From Gammaproteobacteria bacterium (GTDB lineage: Bacteria > Pseudomonadota > Gammaproteobacteria > Pseudomonadales > Azotimanducaceae), in contig JAPOYV010000058.1 of NCBI GenBank assembly GCA_026706385.1, forward strand, positions 1-48,863: a stretch of DNA of 48,863 nt, written 5' to 3'. Under the pieces are notes generated by a model, which made no database searches, had not been told where the DNA came from, and saw nothing but the letters and a program-made list of their open reading frames with translations. This document shows, piece after piece, positions 17,948 to 26,531 of the stretch. Position numbers and translations under genes: made by a program. The number at the start of each line of letters is the position of its first letter. Positions within the stretch are counted from its first letter, which is position 1.

Positions 17948-17975
17948 GAGCCTTCAGCCGGGGAGCGCGAGGGGC
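17948..17975 (-). repeat. Partial copy of the 43-bp palindromic repeat
   Basis: GAGCCTTCAGCCGGGG followed by AGCGCGAGGGGC matches the unit found three times at the end of hemE and once at the hemQ/hemH junction, but only its first 28 bases are present. It directly precedes the flavin-monooxygenase start and is fused to the other repeat type at 17977. Confidence 0.8.
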
Positions 17976-17976
17976 C

Positions 17977-18074
17977 GGTCGGTGTGGCCTTGGGCCGGAG
18001 GCGGTGCGCCGCAAGCGGCATGCGCTGGTGCCGAGCGTACGCGAGGTACCGGACCCGGTTTCGGGGCGCTCGCA
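17977..18074 (+). repeat. Dispersed repeat copy 2, between the SDR and monooxygenase genes
   Basis: This 98-base stretch is the same element as 1976-2048 (opposite orientation). It carries 26 bases (TGCGCCGC...GCTGGT) where copy 1 has a single base. Flanks match well: GGCCTTGGGCCGGAGGCGG on one side, ACGCGAGGTACCGGAC and GGGGCGCTCGCA on the other. It fills nearly the whole gap between the SDR stop and the monooxygenase start. Confidence 0.82.
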
Positions 18075-18086
18075 AGAATGAGTACG

Positions 18087-18890
18087 TCAGATCTTCGCCG
18101 CGACCCCGCCGTCGATGTTGATGATCTCGCCGGAGATGAAGCGCGATTCGTCGCATGAGAGAAAGAGCACGAGGTTGGCGACGTCGCGTGGATACCCCGG
18201 TCCCTGCACGATCTGCGCGAAATCGAACATCTTCTTGAAAACGTGCCGACCGCCGTCGGGATCGTTGCTCGTGCCCCCGGTCGCGCCAGGCGTTAGGATC
18301 TGGCCAGGGCGCACGCAATTGACGCGAATGTTGTCGCGACCACCGACGCCCGCCATGTAGCGGGTCAAGGCGTCGACGCCGGCCTTGGCGGCGTAATAGG
18401 ACGCCGACGTGGTGCCGAACTCGTCCTGCATCCGCGAACTGAAGCCGCGTTGAGCGGCGAGCGACGACATGTTGACGACGGCGCCGCCACCGGCTGCAAC
18501 GAGGTGCGGCCAGACGGCTTGGCTGACGTAGAACGTGCCGGTCAGGTTGGTGTGTATGACACGCTGCCACTCCGCGTTGGGTTCATTGGGGAAACGACTC
18601 CCCGCGCCGCCACCGGCGTTATTGAACAGCACGTGGATCGCGCCGTAGGTTTCGGCGGCTTGGCCGACGGCGTGAGTCACCGAGTCGTGGTCGCCGACAT
18701 CGCAGGCGATGAAGGTCGCTTCCCCGCCCGCATCGCGCAGTGCGCTCTCGACGCGGCGGCCTTGTTCCTCCCGCCGGGCCATGAGGATCACCTTGGCGCC
18801 CTCCTGCACGAAAAGCTCGGCGGTGCCCTCGCCGATACCGCTGTTGCCGCCGGTGATCACGGCCACCTTGCCAGCCAACCTGTCTGCCAT
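18087..18890 (-). CDS. Short-chain dehydrogenase/reductase
   Basis: A 267-residue classical SDR. The cofactor loop TGGNSGIG is at residues 13-20, NNAGGG follows strand 4, the catalytic Ser is in VVNMSSLAAQ, and Tyr/Lys are in SYYAAKAGVDAL. The C-terminal part FLSCDESRFISGEIINIDGG is typical of NAD(P)-dependent oxidoreductases acting on alcohols or ketones. The residue after strand 2 (MARREEQ) suggests NADP preference. It lies between a phosphotransferase-family gene and a flavin monooxygenase on the same strand; substrate unknown. Confidence 0.92.
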   Translation of the reverse strand: MADRLAGKVAVITGGNSGIGEGTAELFVQEGAKVILMARREEQGRRVESALRDAGGEATFIACDVGDHDSVTHAVGQAAETYGAIHVLFNNAGGGAGSRFPNEPNAEWQRVIHTNLTGTFYVSQAVWPHLVAAGGGAVVNMSSLAAQRGFSSRMQDEFGTTSASYYAAKAGVDALTRYMAGVGGRDNIRVNCVRPGQILTPGATGGTSNDPDGGRHVFKKMFDFAQIVQGPGYPRDVANLVLFLSCDESRFISGEIINIDGGVAAKI

Positions 18891-18928
18891 TACTCGAATT
18901 CCCTAAGGTGCTTGCGTTGCGGCGCAGT

Positions 18929-20026
18929 CTACGCCAACGACCTCGCGGCGTTGTCAATCAATCTGGGCACGGGATCGGCCACGGTTTCCATGCGCGGATC
19001 GGACGAATCGCCCACTTTCCAGCGATGGTGGAGCTGCTGGATCACGGTGGCTGTCTTCCACAGCGCAAACGCCTCGTACCAGCCGATGACCGACAGGTCG
19101 AGTCCGCTGCGTTGCCCATAGCGAGCGACGATCTCGGCGCGGGACGGCAGGCCCATCCGCTCCATTCCTGGGTGGTTGAAGCGCTTCTCGGCAATGCTGT
19201 CCTTCGGATCCGGCCAATAGTTGAGCAGCGTACCGATGTCGACCAAGGGGTCGCCGAGCGTCGTCATGTCCCAGTCGAAGAAGCTTGTCACGCGGTCCGG
19301 GTCGGCGGCGTCGAACATGCAGTTGTCGAGCTTGAGATCGTTGTGCACGAGCGACACCCGCTGCGGCGCCGGCAGTGTGGCCTCGAGCCGGTTGTGCAGA
19401 TCCGTCATGCCGCCGTCGTAGCGATCGTCCGCCACCAGATCCCACCGTTGCTTCCAGCCGCGCAGTTGCCGGGCTACGAAACCGTCCGGCCGACCAAGCC
19501 GGGTGAGGTCCGCGGCGGCCGGATCGAGGCCGTGGAACTCGGCGATGCGCTCGATCAACGCCATGCCGACGCGATGGCCCACGTGTTCATGGTCACGCAT
19601 CGACACCGGGATGACGCCGCGGATCACTTCCCCGCGACGTCGCTCCATGACGAAGAAGTCGGCGCCGCCGATGGCCGGGTCGTCGCAGAACAGATAAGCG
19701 CGGGGGGCCGCGTCGAACAGCCGCCAGAGGCGGGACAGGACGCGGTACTCCCTCTTCATGTCGTGGGCGCCGGGCGCGAGAGTGCCGAATGGTGGCCGGC
19801 GTAGAACCAGTTCGGTCGTGCCGAAACGGATCAGGTAGGTGAGATTCGCTGAGCCGTTTGGAAACTGCAGGACCTCGAACGGACCCGTGGCATCGACGAC
19901 CGGCGGCAGATGTTCGCGGCAGTACGCTTCGATCCGTGGCCACTCGAGGTTCTCGCCGTCGCGAACATCGGCGGTCTCCGGCAAGGCCTCGTCGGCGAAT
20001 GGGTCTACGGATTCCTGTTCCTGCAT
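18929..20026 (-). CDS. Phosphotransferase (APH/ACAD10-like kinase) family protein
   Basis: The 365-residue protein has the aminoglycoside-phosphotransferase kinase-like fold. There is a nucleotide loop FPNGSANLTYLIRFG, then LVLRRPP, the catalytic loop LVHNDLKLDNCMF and the metal-binding FDWDMTTLGDPLVDIG. This arrangement matches ACAD10/11-type N-terminal kinase domains, which act on 4-hydroxyacyl-CoAs in their characterised members. I choose ATG 20026 because AAGGAGGG lies 7 nt upstream; the frame remains open to 20125. SDR and acyl-CoA genes nearby support a lipid or CoA-ester role. Confidence 0.88.
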   Translation of the reverse strand: MQEQESVDPFADEALPETADVRDGENLEWPRIEAYCREHLPPVVDATGPFEVLQFPNGSANLTYLIRFGTTELVLRRPPFGTLAPGAHDMKREYRVLSRLWRLFDAAPRAYLFCDDPAIGGADFFVMERRRGEVIRGVIPVSMRDHEHVGHRVGMALIERIAEFHGLDPAAADLTRLGRPDGFVARQLRGWKQRWDLVADDRYDGGMTDLHNRLEATLPAPQRVSLVHNDLKLDNCMFDAADPDRVTSFFDWDMTTLGDPLVDIGTLLNYWPDPKDSIAEKRFNHPGMERMGLPSRAEIVARYGQRSGLDLSVIGWYEAFALWKTATVIQQLHHRWKVGDSSDPRMETVADPVPRLIDNAARSLA

Positions 20027-20131
20027 CTCGGCTCCCTCCTTCGGTTCGTCGAGCATGACGCACCGCAACGTCCTTGTCATTGGTGTCGTCGGGTCGGCTA
20101 GCTGGGTTGTTCGACACTTCTCCACAGGCTG

Positions 20132-20164
20132 TTGACGTGGTTACTCTACTGTATATAGTTACAG
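20132..20164 (+). promoter_or_regulatory. SOS promoter: LexA box over a sigma70-like -10
   Basis: CTGTATATAGTTACAG at 20149-20164 fits the LexA consensus CTG-N10-CAG with an AT-rich centre. It overlaps TATAGT (20154-20159), a good -10, and TTGACG (20132-20137) lies 16 nt upstream as a -35. Repression by LexA would block this promoter. The gene downstream is the DUF222 protein at 20255. A role for the divergent phosphotransferase-family gene cannot be excluded. Confidence 0.8.
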
Positions 20165-20254
20165 GCATCGCGTATTGGAACTGTCGGTCGCGACGCCGGC
20201 CGACGTCCCCGTCACCGCCGGAGGGCGGACTAGCCTAAAAGGAAAGGAGAAACC

Positions 20255-20785
20255 ATGGACGTCACGAACTCCGGGCATAGCCCCGAATCCCTGGCCAGCG
20301 GTGTGCTGGACAGTCACCGTGCGCTCGCCCGCGACCGCTATCGCTTCCTGATCCGGCTCCGCGAGTTCGACCTGCATCGCGCCTACAAGGGCGTGGGTCG
20401 GGGGCCGCGCGGATCGGTCGACACGCCGGCTTGGCTTCAATCGACCTGCGGGATCCCGCAGGACGAGGCACGCGAGCAACTCCGTGTGGCCTATACGCTG
20501 CTCAATCTGCCGAGGATCGACGCCGCGTTCGAGGTCGGCGATCTGTCTTACACCAAGGTCAAGGCCTTGGCGTCCGTCGCGACATATTCCCAGGAGGCCT
20601 CGCTGCTGGCACTGGCGCACGTCATGAGCGATGCGCAAGTCAAGGACTACTGCGTACGCTTGTGTCGCGGACGTCTCGGCCAAACCGGTGAGTCAACCGG
20701 CGAATCACATCGCAGCGCCTTGCGCCCGCAGATATACTCCGCGCCGATTTCAGCGGAGGACACCGGCGCCCATGCGAGCACATGA
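20255..20785 (+). CDS. DUF222 (13E12-type) protein lacking the HNH domain
   Basis: The 176-residue product carries the conserved DUF222 core at about residues 50-115: TPAWLQSTCGIPQDEAREQLRVA, LPRIDAAFEVGDLSYTKVKALASVAT. Members are usually well over 350 residues and end in an HNH endonuclease domain. Here the frame leaves the family after about residue 140 and ends in low-complexity sequence with no HNH motif. The start ATG has AAAGGAGAAACC upstream. The LexA box suggests DNA-damage induction. Its end overlaps the next gene by 14 nt. Probably a truncated remnant, though still well expressed in principle. Confidence 0.75.
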   Translation: MDVTNSGHSPESLASGVLDSHRALARDRYRFLIRLREFDLHRAYKGVGRGPRGSVDTPAWLQSTCGIPQDEAREQLRVAYTLLNLPRIDAAFEVGDLSYTKVKALASVATYSQEASLLALAHVMSDAQVKDYCVRLCRGRLGQTGESTGESHRSALRPQIYSAPISAEDTGAHAST

Positions 20786-21131
20786 CCAAATCGTCATCTA
20801 TCACAACCCGGCTTGCAGCAAGTCCAGAGGCGCATTGGAGATCCTTCGCGAGCACGGCGTCGACTTCGAGGTTGTCGAGTACCTCAAGAACCCCTTGGAC
20901 GAGGGTAAGATCCGTCGCGTCCTCGACCTGATCGACGAGGCGCCGGCCGAGCTCGTGCGCAAGGACCAGAACTTCAAGGATCTCGGCTTGGATGCAGACG
21001 ACTTCACCGATGCCGAACAGGTGGCGCGGCTACTCGCGGAGAACCCCAAGCTCATGCAGCGGCCGGTGGTCGTCAAGGGCAAACGGGCCGTGATCGCCAG
21101 GCCATCCGAAAAGGTCGCAGAGTTGCTCTAG
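20772..21131 (+). CDS. ArsC-family (arsenate reductase-like) protein
   Basis: The 119-residue thioredoxin-fold protein has the ArsC active-site loop HNPACSKSRGALEIL with the catalytic Cys near residue 15, followed by VEYLKNPL and the C-terminal arginine region MQRPVVVKGKRAVIARPSEKV. This is the glutaredoxin-linked ArsC branch that reduces arsenate to arsenite. No ars regulator or efflux gene is nearby, so the housekeeping YfgD-like branch is also possible. It overlaps the end of the DUF222 gene. Confidence 0.88.
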   Translation: MRAHDQIVIYHNPACSKSRGALEILREHGVDFEVVEYLKNPLDEGKIRRVLDLIDEAPAELVRKDQNFKDLGLDADDFTDAEQVARLLAENPKLMQRPVVVKGKRAVIARPSEKVAELL

Positions 21132-21162
21132 CGGCATACCCCACCTGCAGACTCCTGACATT

Positions 21163-22500
21163 GTGGACACGGCCCTAATCGAACGGCGCTGGTTGCGCTT
21201 CGCCCTGTTCACCTCGTGCTATTTCGCCCAAGGCGTCCCCTTGGGGCTCCTCTCCCGAGCCGTCCCGCCACGGCTGGCCGAACTCGGGTTCGGTGTGAGC
21301 GACGTTGCCCTGGTCGGCACCGTCGTGGCAATACCCTGGGCCATCAAGTTGGTGGGCGGACCGTTCATGGATCGGTTCAAGTTCCCCGCGATGGGGTTCC
21401 GCCGACCGTGGGTGCTTGCCGCGCAAGCCGGCCTGACGCTGTCGCTGGTGGGACTGGCCTTCGTTCCCCTCAGCGCGGACGCATCCCTCGTACCTTTGAT
21501 GGCGGCGGGATTCCTCGTCAACGCATTTGCCGCGACGCAGGATGTCGCGGTCGATGGCATGGCGATCGACGTGCTGCAGATCGACGAGCGGGGACGCGCC
21601 AACGCGTTCATGGGATTCGGCCAGGCCGCTGGCATCGCGGCGTTCGGAGCGTTGTGCGGCTACCTGCTGTCGCACTGGGGCTTGGCGGCGGGCGCGATCG
21701 CATGTGCGGCCATGCTCGCCGGGGTCTTCGTGTTTGCCGCCCTCGTCCGGGAGCGCCCGGGAGAACGGCTGCTGCCGTGGACCGAAGGCCAGGCGACCGA
21801 GCGTGCGGAGACCGCCAAACGCGGATTCCGTTCGATCTTTGCAGACCTGATGCGTGTGCTGTTCCTGCCTATGAGCCTCCTGCTGGTTGCCGTCGAGTTC
21901 ATCAATCGCGTGCGCGACGGGATGGAGGTCGCAGTGTTCCCGGTGTTCGCGGTTGAACAGCTCGGCTACACCACGACCGAGTACACGAGCTTCACCGGCA
22001 TCGTCGGTATGGCCTCGGCCTTGGCGGGGGCGATGCTCGGCTTCGTGATCGACCGCCACGGCGCCAAGAGGTTCCTCCTCGTGGCCTTGGTCGGCAGCGC
22101 CGCGTGCCACCTGGTGGCTGGCTCGCTACCGTCCTTGTGGGAGAACCCCGATGCGGTCTTGGTGCTGGCCGGGTTGATCTACCTGTTCACGCAGTTGATC
22201 TTCGTGGCCACGATCGCGCTGTTCATGAACCTTTGCTGGCCGCGGATCGCCGCCACGCAGTTCGCGATCTACATGTCGTTGGCCAACTTGAGCAGGACGA
22301 CGGGCTCCGGTGCGATGGCGGTGGTCGGCGACCATCTCACCTTTGCCCAGGACCTCCTGATCATGGGCGCGTTGCTCGCGATCTCCGCGGGACTCTTGCT
22401 GCTGTACAACCAATCGGCGCACACGGCGCGGCTCGCGGCGCTTGAGCACCCTACCGGGGACGCATCACCAACACGGCATCCGCGGCCGTCGGCGGCTTGA
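21163..22500 (+). CDS. AmpG-like MFS transporter
   Basis: A 445-residue membrane protein with about 12 hydrophobic helices. The start RFALFTSCYFAQGVPLGLL, then IPWAIKLVGGPFMDRF and NAFAATQDVAVDGMAIDVL, match the AmpG/PAT branch of the major facilitator superfamily, whose best-known members import muropeptides into the cytoplasm. The GTG at 21163 lacks a clear ribosome site. The 3' end overlaps the convergent lipoprotein gene by 50 nt. Substrate may differ from muropeptides; no beta-lactamase or NagZ gene is near. Confidence 0.82.
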   Translation: MDTALIERRWLRFALFTSCYFAQGVPLGLLSRAVPPRLAELGFGVSDVALVGTVVAIPWAIKLVGGPFMDRFKFPAMGFRRPWVLAAQAGLTLSLVGLAFVPLSADASLVPLMAAGFLVNAFAATQDVAVDGMAIDVLQIDERGRANAFMGFGQAAGIAAFGALCGYLLSHWGLAAGAIACAAMLAGVFVFAALVRERPGERLLPWTEGQATERAETAKRGFRSIFADLMRVLFLPMSLLLVAVEFINRVRDGMEVAVFPVFAVEQLGYTTTEYTSFTGIVGMASALAGAMLGFVIDRHGAKRFLLVALVGSAACHLVAGSLPSLWENPDAVLVLAGLIYLFTQLIFVATIALFMNLCWPRIAATQFAIYMSLANLSRTTGSGAMAVVGDHLTFAQDLLIMGALLAISAGLLLLYNQSAHTARLAALEHPTGDASPTRHPRPSAA

Positions 22501-23782
22501 CGCAGGTTGTTTCGCGGGCAGTTGCCCTGCCAACGACCGCGCCGGTCGCGGGCTCGTACCACGTCAACCCGGCGTCGCCGGCGAACCAGCGCGGGTCGAG
22601 ACGCACGCGAACCGGCGCCTCGAAGTAGGCGACCGCGGTTCTGCTCGCCGGAGCGATGGCGGTGTGGACCCGGTCATGGGCGCCCAAGGCTACGTGGTGC
22701 GCATCCGGTTCCAGATCCTGCCACTCGACGGTCTCCAGGATGTTGCGCATGTGCGTGGCGATGGCCGCGGCGCCAGGGCGGCGAATGTCGTCGCGCCAGG
22801 TTTCGAGATTGAGCCAGATCGTCCAAGCGCCGTAGCCTTCTCCGAAGCCGCCGTTCAGACGCGCGGCCCAATAGTGGGCACGGAAGGCCGGGCTCGTGCC
22901 GACTCTATGGATGCGGAAAACGCCGCCGTTCTTGTCGTGCTCATACCATGTCTCGCACAGGAACGTAGGCTTCGCGGGGGTTCGGCCGTAGTCCGCCCTG
23001 ATGCGCTCGAGCATGTTGGAAACGCTGCCGCGGTCCTGGACCGAGTTGAAGTCCAACTCCTCAAGGAGATGGGCGGCACTGCTGCGCCCTGAACGCGGGT
23101 GCATGGTGACCAACTGGGTGATGCCGGCGTCGCGCAATCCCCGGTGCAGGGCGCGGTACTTGGCCACGCTGACGCGGGCCTCATCGCCTCCGAGCACCCA
23201 GATCACGTTGGCCTTCCTGCGGTAGCGCGTGCCCAGCGTCTTGCCGATGGCGTAGTGCGCGTCTGCTGAGAACGAGCGGCTGAAATTGCTCGCCCAGAGG
23301 GGGATGAAGTACGCGGCCATGTCCTTGGCCGCAAGGTAGTCCAGCACCTGGTCGACGTGCCGCCAATAGGCATCGTTCGGTCTGTCGAAGCGGACTTCGC
23401 CGTTGTTTCGCGGCGCCCGGCCTTGTGCGTTGAAGAAAGGCACGTCGCCATTGGCGTTGACGCGGGCCTGGCCTTGCTCGCCTTCGAAGTCCCAGCGGGC
23501 GGCCCGGTCATCGAAAGACCAGGGGGTGGCGACGAGTTGCACCGCCGTGAAGCCTTGGTCGGCGCGGATGTCGATGTACTCCTTGGTGTCCGGCAAGTCC
23601 AGCGAGGCGAGTAGCTGCCACGGGGTGTCGGCCACGTAGTAGAACGGTGTCCCGTCCGCCCAGACCAGGTGGCGACCGTTGTCGCTGACCTCGAGCGGGC
23701 CGTTGAACGTCGTGCAGGCGGTCAACGAGGCCATGGCCGCCACGCACAGTACCGCACGGATTCGCCGCACGTCGCTGCTCAC
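22451..23782 (-). CDS. Apiosidase-like (DUF4038) lipoprotein
   Basis: The 443-residue protein starts at GTG 23782 with a lipoprotein signal ending in SLTAC (Cys23). It has the DUF4038 pattern: YYVADTPWQLLASLD, KEYIDIRADQGFTAVQLVATPW, VDQVLDYLAAKDMAAYFIPLWAS and NVIWVLGGDE, which is a TIM barrel seen in glycoside hydrolases. A small beta-rich C-terminal domain (about 355-443, like the putative collagen-binding module) follows. It probably acts on a polysaccharide outside the inner membrane. Its GTG overlaps the stop of the LLM oxidoreductase (GTGA). Confidence 0.82.
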   Translation of the reverse strand: MSSDVRRIRAVLCVAAMASLTACTTFNGPLEVSDNGRHLVWADGTPFYYVADTPWQLLASLDLPDTKEYIDIRADQGFTAVQLVATPWSFDDRAARWDFEGEQGQARVNANGDVPFFNAQGRAPRNNGEVRFDRPNDAYWRHVDQVLDYLAAKDMAAYFIPLWASNFSRSFSADAHYAIGKTLGTRYRRKANVIWVLGGDEARVSVAKYRALHRGLRDAGITQLVTMHPRSGRSSAAHLLEELDFNSVQDRGSVSNMLERIRADYGRTPAKPTFLCETWYEHDKNGGVFRIHRVGTSPAFRAHYWAARLNGGFGEGYGAWTIWLNLETWRDDIRRPGAAAIATHMRNILETVEWQDLEPDAHHVALGAHDRVHTAIAPASRTAVAYFEAPVRVRLDPRWFAGDAGLTWYEPATGAVVGRATARETTCVKPPTAADAVLVMRPR

Positions 23783-24723
23783 TGGAATGCGGGTAGGACT
23801 TCCTCCGCGAACAACTGCGCAGGCTCCAGCGTGTCCTTGCCGAAGAACTCCATGATGAACATCGTGCAGCCGAGGTCGATGTGCTTCTGGATCTGCTCGG
23901 CGCACCGCTCGGGCGTTCCCGTGATGGCGAGGGGGCCTTTCGGGTCGCCCATGTGACCGCCGAAGATCTTCTCGGCCCGATCCGCCATCGGACCGGCGCT
24001 CTCCGCATTTGGAGCCACCGTGACGAGACACTGCTGACTCGCCGTGATGCTCGCCGGATCGCGGTCGGCGGCATCGCAGTGGCGTTTGAGCACATCGAGC
24101 TTGTGCGCCAGGGCCGCCTGCTGGCCAGCGAGGTTGTTCCAGATGTCCGCCTCGCGGGCGACGATCTTCAGCGTCACTTGTTCGCCGGCCCCGCCGATGA
24201 GTATCGGCACGCGCCGTGGCGGCTTCGGTTGGCAGACCACGTTGTCCGCATGGACGTAGTCGCCGTCGTAGGACACTTCGGTCTCGTCGCCCCACATGCG
24301 CTTGAGCAGCGCGACCGTTTCGGCAAGCTGCTTGAGCCGCTCTCCAGTGCCGAGGAAGGGCATACCGAAGTCCGTGAATTCACGCGGCATCCAGCCGCCA
24401 CCGAGGCCCGCGATCACGCGACCACCGGCGATGTTGTCGACCGTTGCGATGACCTTTCCAAGGTGCGCCGGGTTGCGCATGCCCACCGGCGTCACGAGAG
24501 TGCCGATTTCGACCCGCTCGGTGATGGCCGCGACCGCCGAGATCATCGACCAGGCTTCCAGGATCGGCAATTGCGGGGATTGCGGGCCGTATAGGTGGTC
24601 GCATACCCACAGCGAGTCGTAGCCCATCGCTTCGAATCCGCTCGCCGCCTGGGCGGCAGCGACCCAGGGCCGCTTGATCTGGGGCAAGGTGACGCCGAAG
24701 TGGGGTTTGCGGTCAGGGCTCAT
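23779..24723 (-). CDS. LLM-class (luciferase-like, F420/FMN) oxidoreductase
   Basis: The 314-residue TIM-barrel protein has FGVTLPQI, AMGYDSLWVCDHLYG, GTLVTPVGMRNPAHLGKVIATVDNIAGGRVIAGLGGGW and VPILIGGAGE, the hallmarks of the F420-dependent LLM family (probable F420-dependent oxidoreductases). Either F420 or FMN could be the cofactor; sequence alone does not decide. It is divergent from the PAL-like gene with a 65-nt gap and translationally coupled to the downstream lipoprotein gene. Confidence 0.88.
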   Translation of the reverse strand: MSPDRKPHFGVTLPQIKRPWVAAAQAASGFEAMGYDSLWVCDHLYGPQSPQLPILEAWSMISAVAAITERVEIGTLVTPVGMRNPAHLGKVIATVDNIAGGRVIAGLGGGWMPREFTDFGMPFLGTGERLKQLAETVALLKRMWGDETEVSYDGDYVHADNVVCQPKPPRRVPILIGGAGEQVTLKIVAREADIWNNLAGQQAALAHKLDVLKRHCDAADRDPASITASQQCLVTVAPNAESAGPMADRAEKIFGGHMGDPKGPLAITGTPERCAEQIQKHIDLGCTMFIMEFFGKDTLEPAQLFAEEVLPAFQ

Positions 24724-24788
24724 GGTTGTCTCCTTAGATTGTGCCGCAAGCGTATCATTGCCGCGGATCGTCCTTGCGGAGCTTGCTG

Positions 24789-25757
24789 GTGGCGCGCATC
24801 GAATTCGAAGTGATCGAGGGGTGGGAGAAGCTCCCCGAGGGCTGGAGCTTCGTCGAGGTGGCGGGCGTTGCCACGGACTCGAACGACCGGGTCTACGCGT
24901 TCAACCGCGGCGAGCACCCGGTGATCGTGTTCGACGCCGACGGCAACTTCCTCGACGCCTGGGGCGAGGGCGTCTTCACCAACGCCCACGGCATCTACAT
25001 CGGCCCGGACGATCGCATCTACTTGGCCGACAATTTCGACCACACGGTACGGATATTCACGCCGGATGGCGAACTCAAGCAGACCCTAGGCGAGAAGGAC
25101 CGGCCGGCGGATACGGGGTTCGTACCCGGTAAGACGCCGGTGCAGTTTGGCGGCGGGCCCTTTAATCGCGTCACCAATGTGGCCCTGTCGAGTACGGGCG
25201 AGTTGTACGTGGCCGACGGGTACGGCAACGCACGCGTGCACAAGTTCGGCAGCGACGGCGGGCACCAGTTCTCTTGGGGCGAACCGGGCAGGGGGCCGGG
25301 CGAGTTCCGGCTTCCGCATGCGATCGCCGTGGACCGCGACGACACGGTCTACGTCGCCGACCGCGAGAATTCCCGGATCCAGGTCTTCAAGCCCAACGGC
25401 GACTACCTCCGGGAATGGACGCACGTCAGCCGCCCTGACGACCTGTTCATCGACGGCGACGACGTCCTCTACGTCGCGGAACTCGGCGAGATCGCCGGTC
25501 GTGATCCCGATGTCGAGATCCTCCCGCACACGCCGCACGCTCGCGTCAGCCTGCTCGATCTCGACGGCGAGGTGATCCATCGTTTCGGCGGCGACGACCC
25601 GGTCCGGCCGGGCAATTTCTTCGCGCCGCACGGGATTTGGGCGGACTCCCGGGGCGATCTGTACGTCGCGGAGGTGATTGTCAGCGCGGGCGGCAACCGA
25701 GGCCTTGTGCCGCTCGATTGCCATTCGCTGCAGAAGTTCGCGCGGATCCGCGGCTAG
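24789..25757 (+). CDS. NHL six-bladed propeller, peptidyl-hydroxyglycine amidating lyase (PAL)-like
   Basis: The 322-residue protein is a chain of NHL blades with no signal peptide. It keeps each residue known to matter in animal PAL: the Arg in FNRGEH (R40; rat R533), zinc-type His in NAHGIYI (H67), LPHAIAV (H177) and APHGIWA (H281), and the Tyr in DGYGNARV (Y145; rat Y654). The stretch YVADRENSRIQVF is almost identical in style to the PAL blade. PAL cleaves peptidyl-alpha-hydroxyglycine to a peptide amide and glyoxylate. Start GTG 24789 has GGAG 7 nt upstream. The next gene begins immediately after its stop. Activity is inferred, not shown. Confidence 0.85.
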   Translation: MARIEFEVIEGWEKLPEGWSFVEVAGVATDSNDRVYAFNRGEHPVIVFDADGNFLDAWGEGVFTNAHGIYIGPDDRIYLADNFDHTVRIFTPDGELKQTLGEKDRPADTGFVPGKTPVQFGGGPFNRVTNVALSSTGELYVADGYGNARVHKFGSDGGHQFSWGEPGRGPGEFRLPHAIAVDRDDTVYVADRENSRIQVFKPNGDYLREWTHVSRPDDLFIDGDDVLYVAELGEIAGRDPDVEILPHTPHARVSLLDLDGEVIHRFGGDDPVRPGNFFAPHGIWADSRGDLYVAEVIVSAGGNRGLVPLDCHSLQKFARIRG

Positions 25758-26531
25758 GTGGGCTCATCGAGGGGGGCGGCCCTCGCGGGCGCCTTCTTGT
25801 GTCTCGCAGCCTGCATCGCGCCCGTGGCGCGTGCGGACGACCCGCCATCGCGACTGTCCGTCAAGGTGTACCGGGTGCTTGCCCACGACCCCGAGGCGTT
25901 CACGCAAGGCCTGCTTTGGTTCGACGGCAAGCTCTTCGAGAGCACCGGTCGCCGGGGGCGATCCGAGCTTCGCCAACTGGACCCCGCTTCCGGGCGCGTC
26001 GAACGGCGCGTACCGATCTCGCGGATGCACTTCGGGGAGGGGCTGGCGCTTGCCGGTGACCGGCTCGTCATGCTGACCTGGCATGCGGAGCGCGCCTACG
26101 TGTTCAGCGTGGGCGACTTCTCGCGCTTGGGCTTCAAGTCGTACCGGGGCGAGGGCTGGGGACTGTGCCACGACGGAACGCGGTTCGTCATGAGCGACGG
26201 TTCGAGCACACTTACCCTTCGCGAGACCGGCTCCTTTGCCGTTGCCGGTTCCATCGCGGTAACCGCCTCCGGCCGGCCCGTCGCGGGCCTCAACGAGTTG
26301 GAGTGCGCGGCAGGCGCGGTCTACGCGAACGTCTTCGGACAGGACTTCCTCGTGCGCATCGATCCGGTCACCGGGCAGGTGACCGCGTGGATCGACGCGT
26401 CGGGACTGCTCGATGCCGACGAAGCAGCCGACGCCGATGTCTTGAACGGCATCGCTTTCGACCCGGAAGCCGAGCGCTTCTACTTGACGGGGAAACTGTG
26501 GCCGCGGATGTTCGAGGTGACCTTCGAGTGA
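25758..26531 (+). CDS. Glutaminyl-peptide cyclotransferase (plant/bacterial-type propeller)
   Basis: This family converts N-terminal Gln to pyroglutamate. The 257-residue product has an export signal (hydrophobic 8-23; either LAAC as a lipobox or cleavage after VARA) and the family motifs AFTQGLLWFDGKLFESTGRRG, GEGLAL, GWGLCHDG, VAGLNELE and VLNGIAFDPEAERFYLTGKLWP. It should act in the periplasm. The GTG start is adjacent to the PAL-like stop, and its own stop overlaps the next start (GTGA), so all three genes form one unit. Confidence 0.9.
   Translation: MGSSRGAALAGAFLCLAACIAPVARADDPPSRLSVKVYRVLAHDPEAFTQGLLWFDGKLFESTGRRGRSELRQLDPASGRVERRVPISRMHFGEGLALAGDRLVMLTWHAERAYVFSVGDFSRLGFKSYRGEGWGLCHDGTRFVMSDGSSTLTLRETGSFAVAGSIAVTASGRPVAGLNELECAAGAVYANVFGQDFLVRIDPVTGQVTAWIDASGLLDADEAADADVLNGIAFDPEAERFYLTGKLWPRMFEVTFE

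Noticed and set aside
20631-20771. Upstream extension of the ArsC-family gene
   Set aside because: It overlaps the DUF222 gene; the ArsC fold begins after the ATG at 20772.
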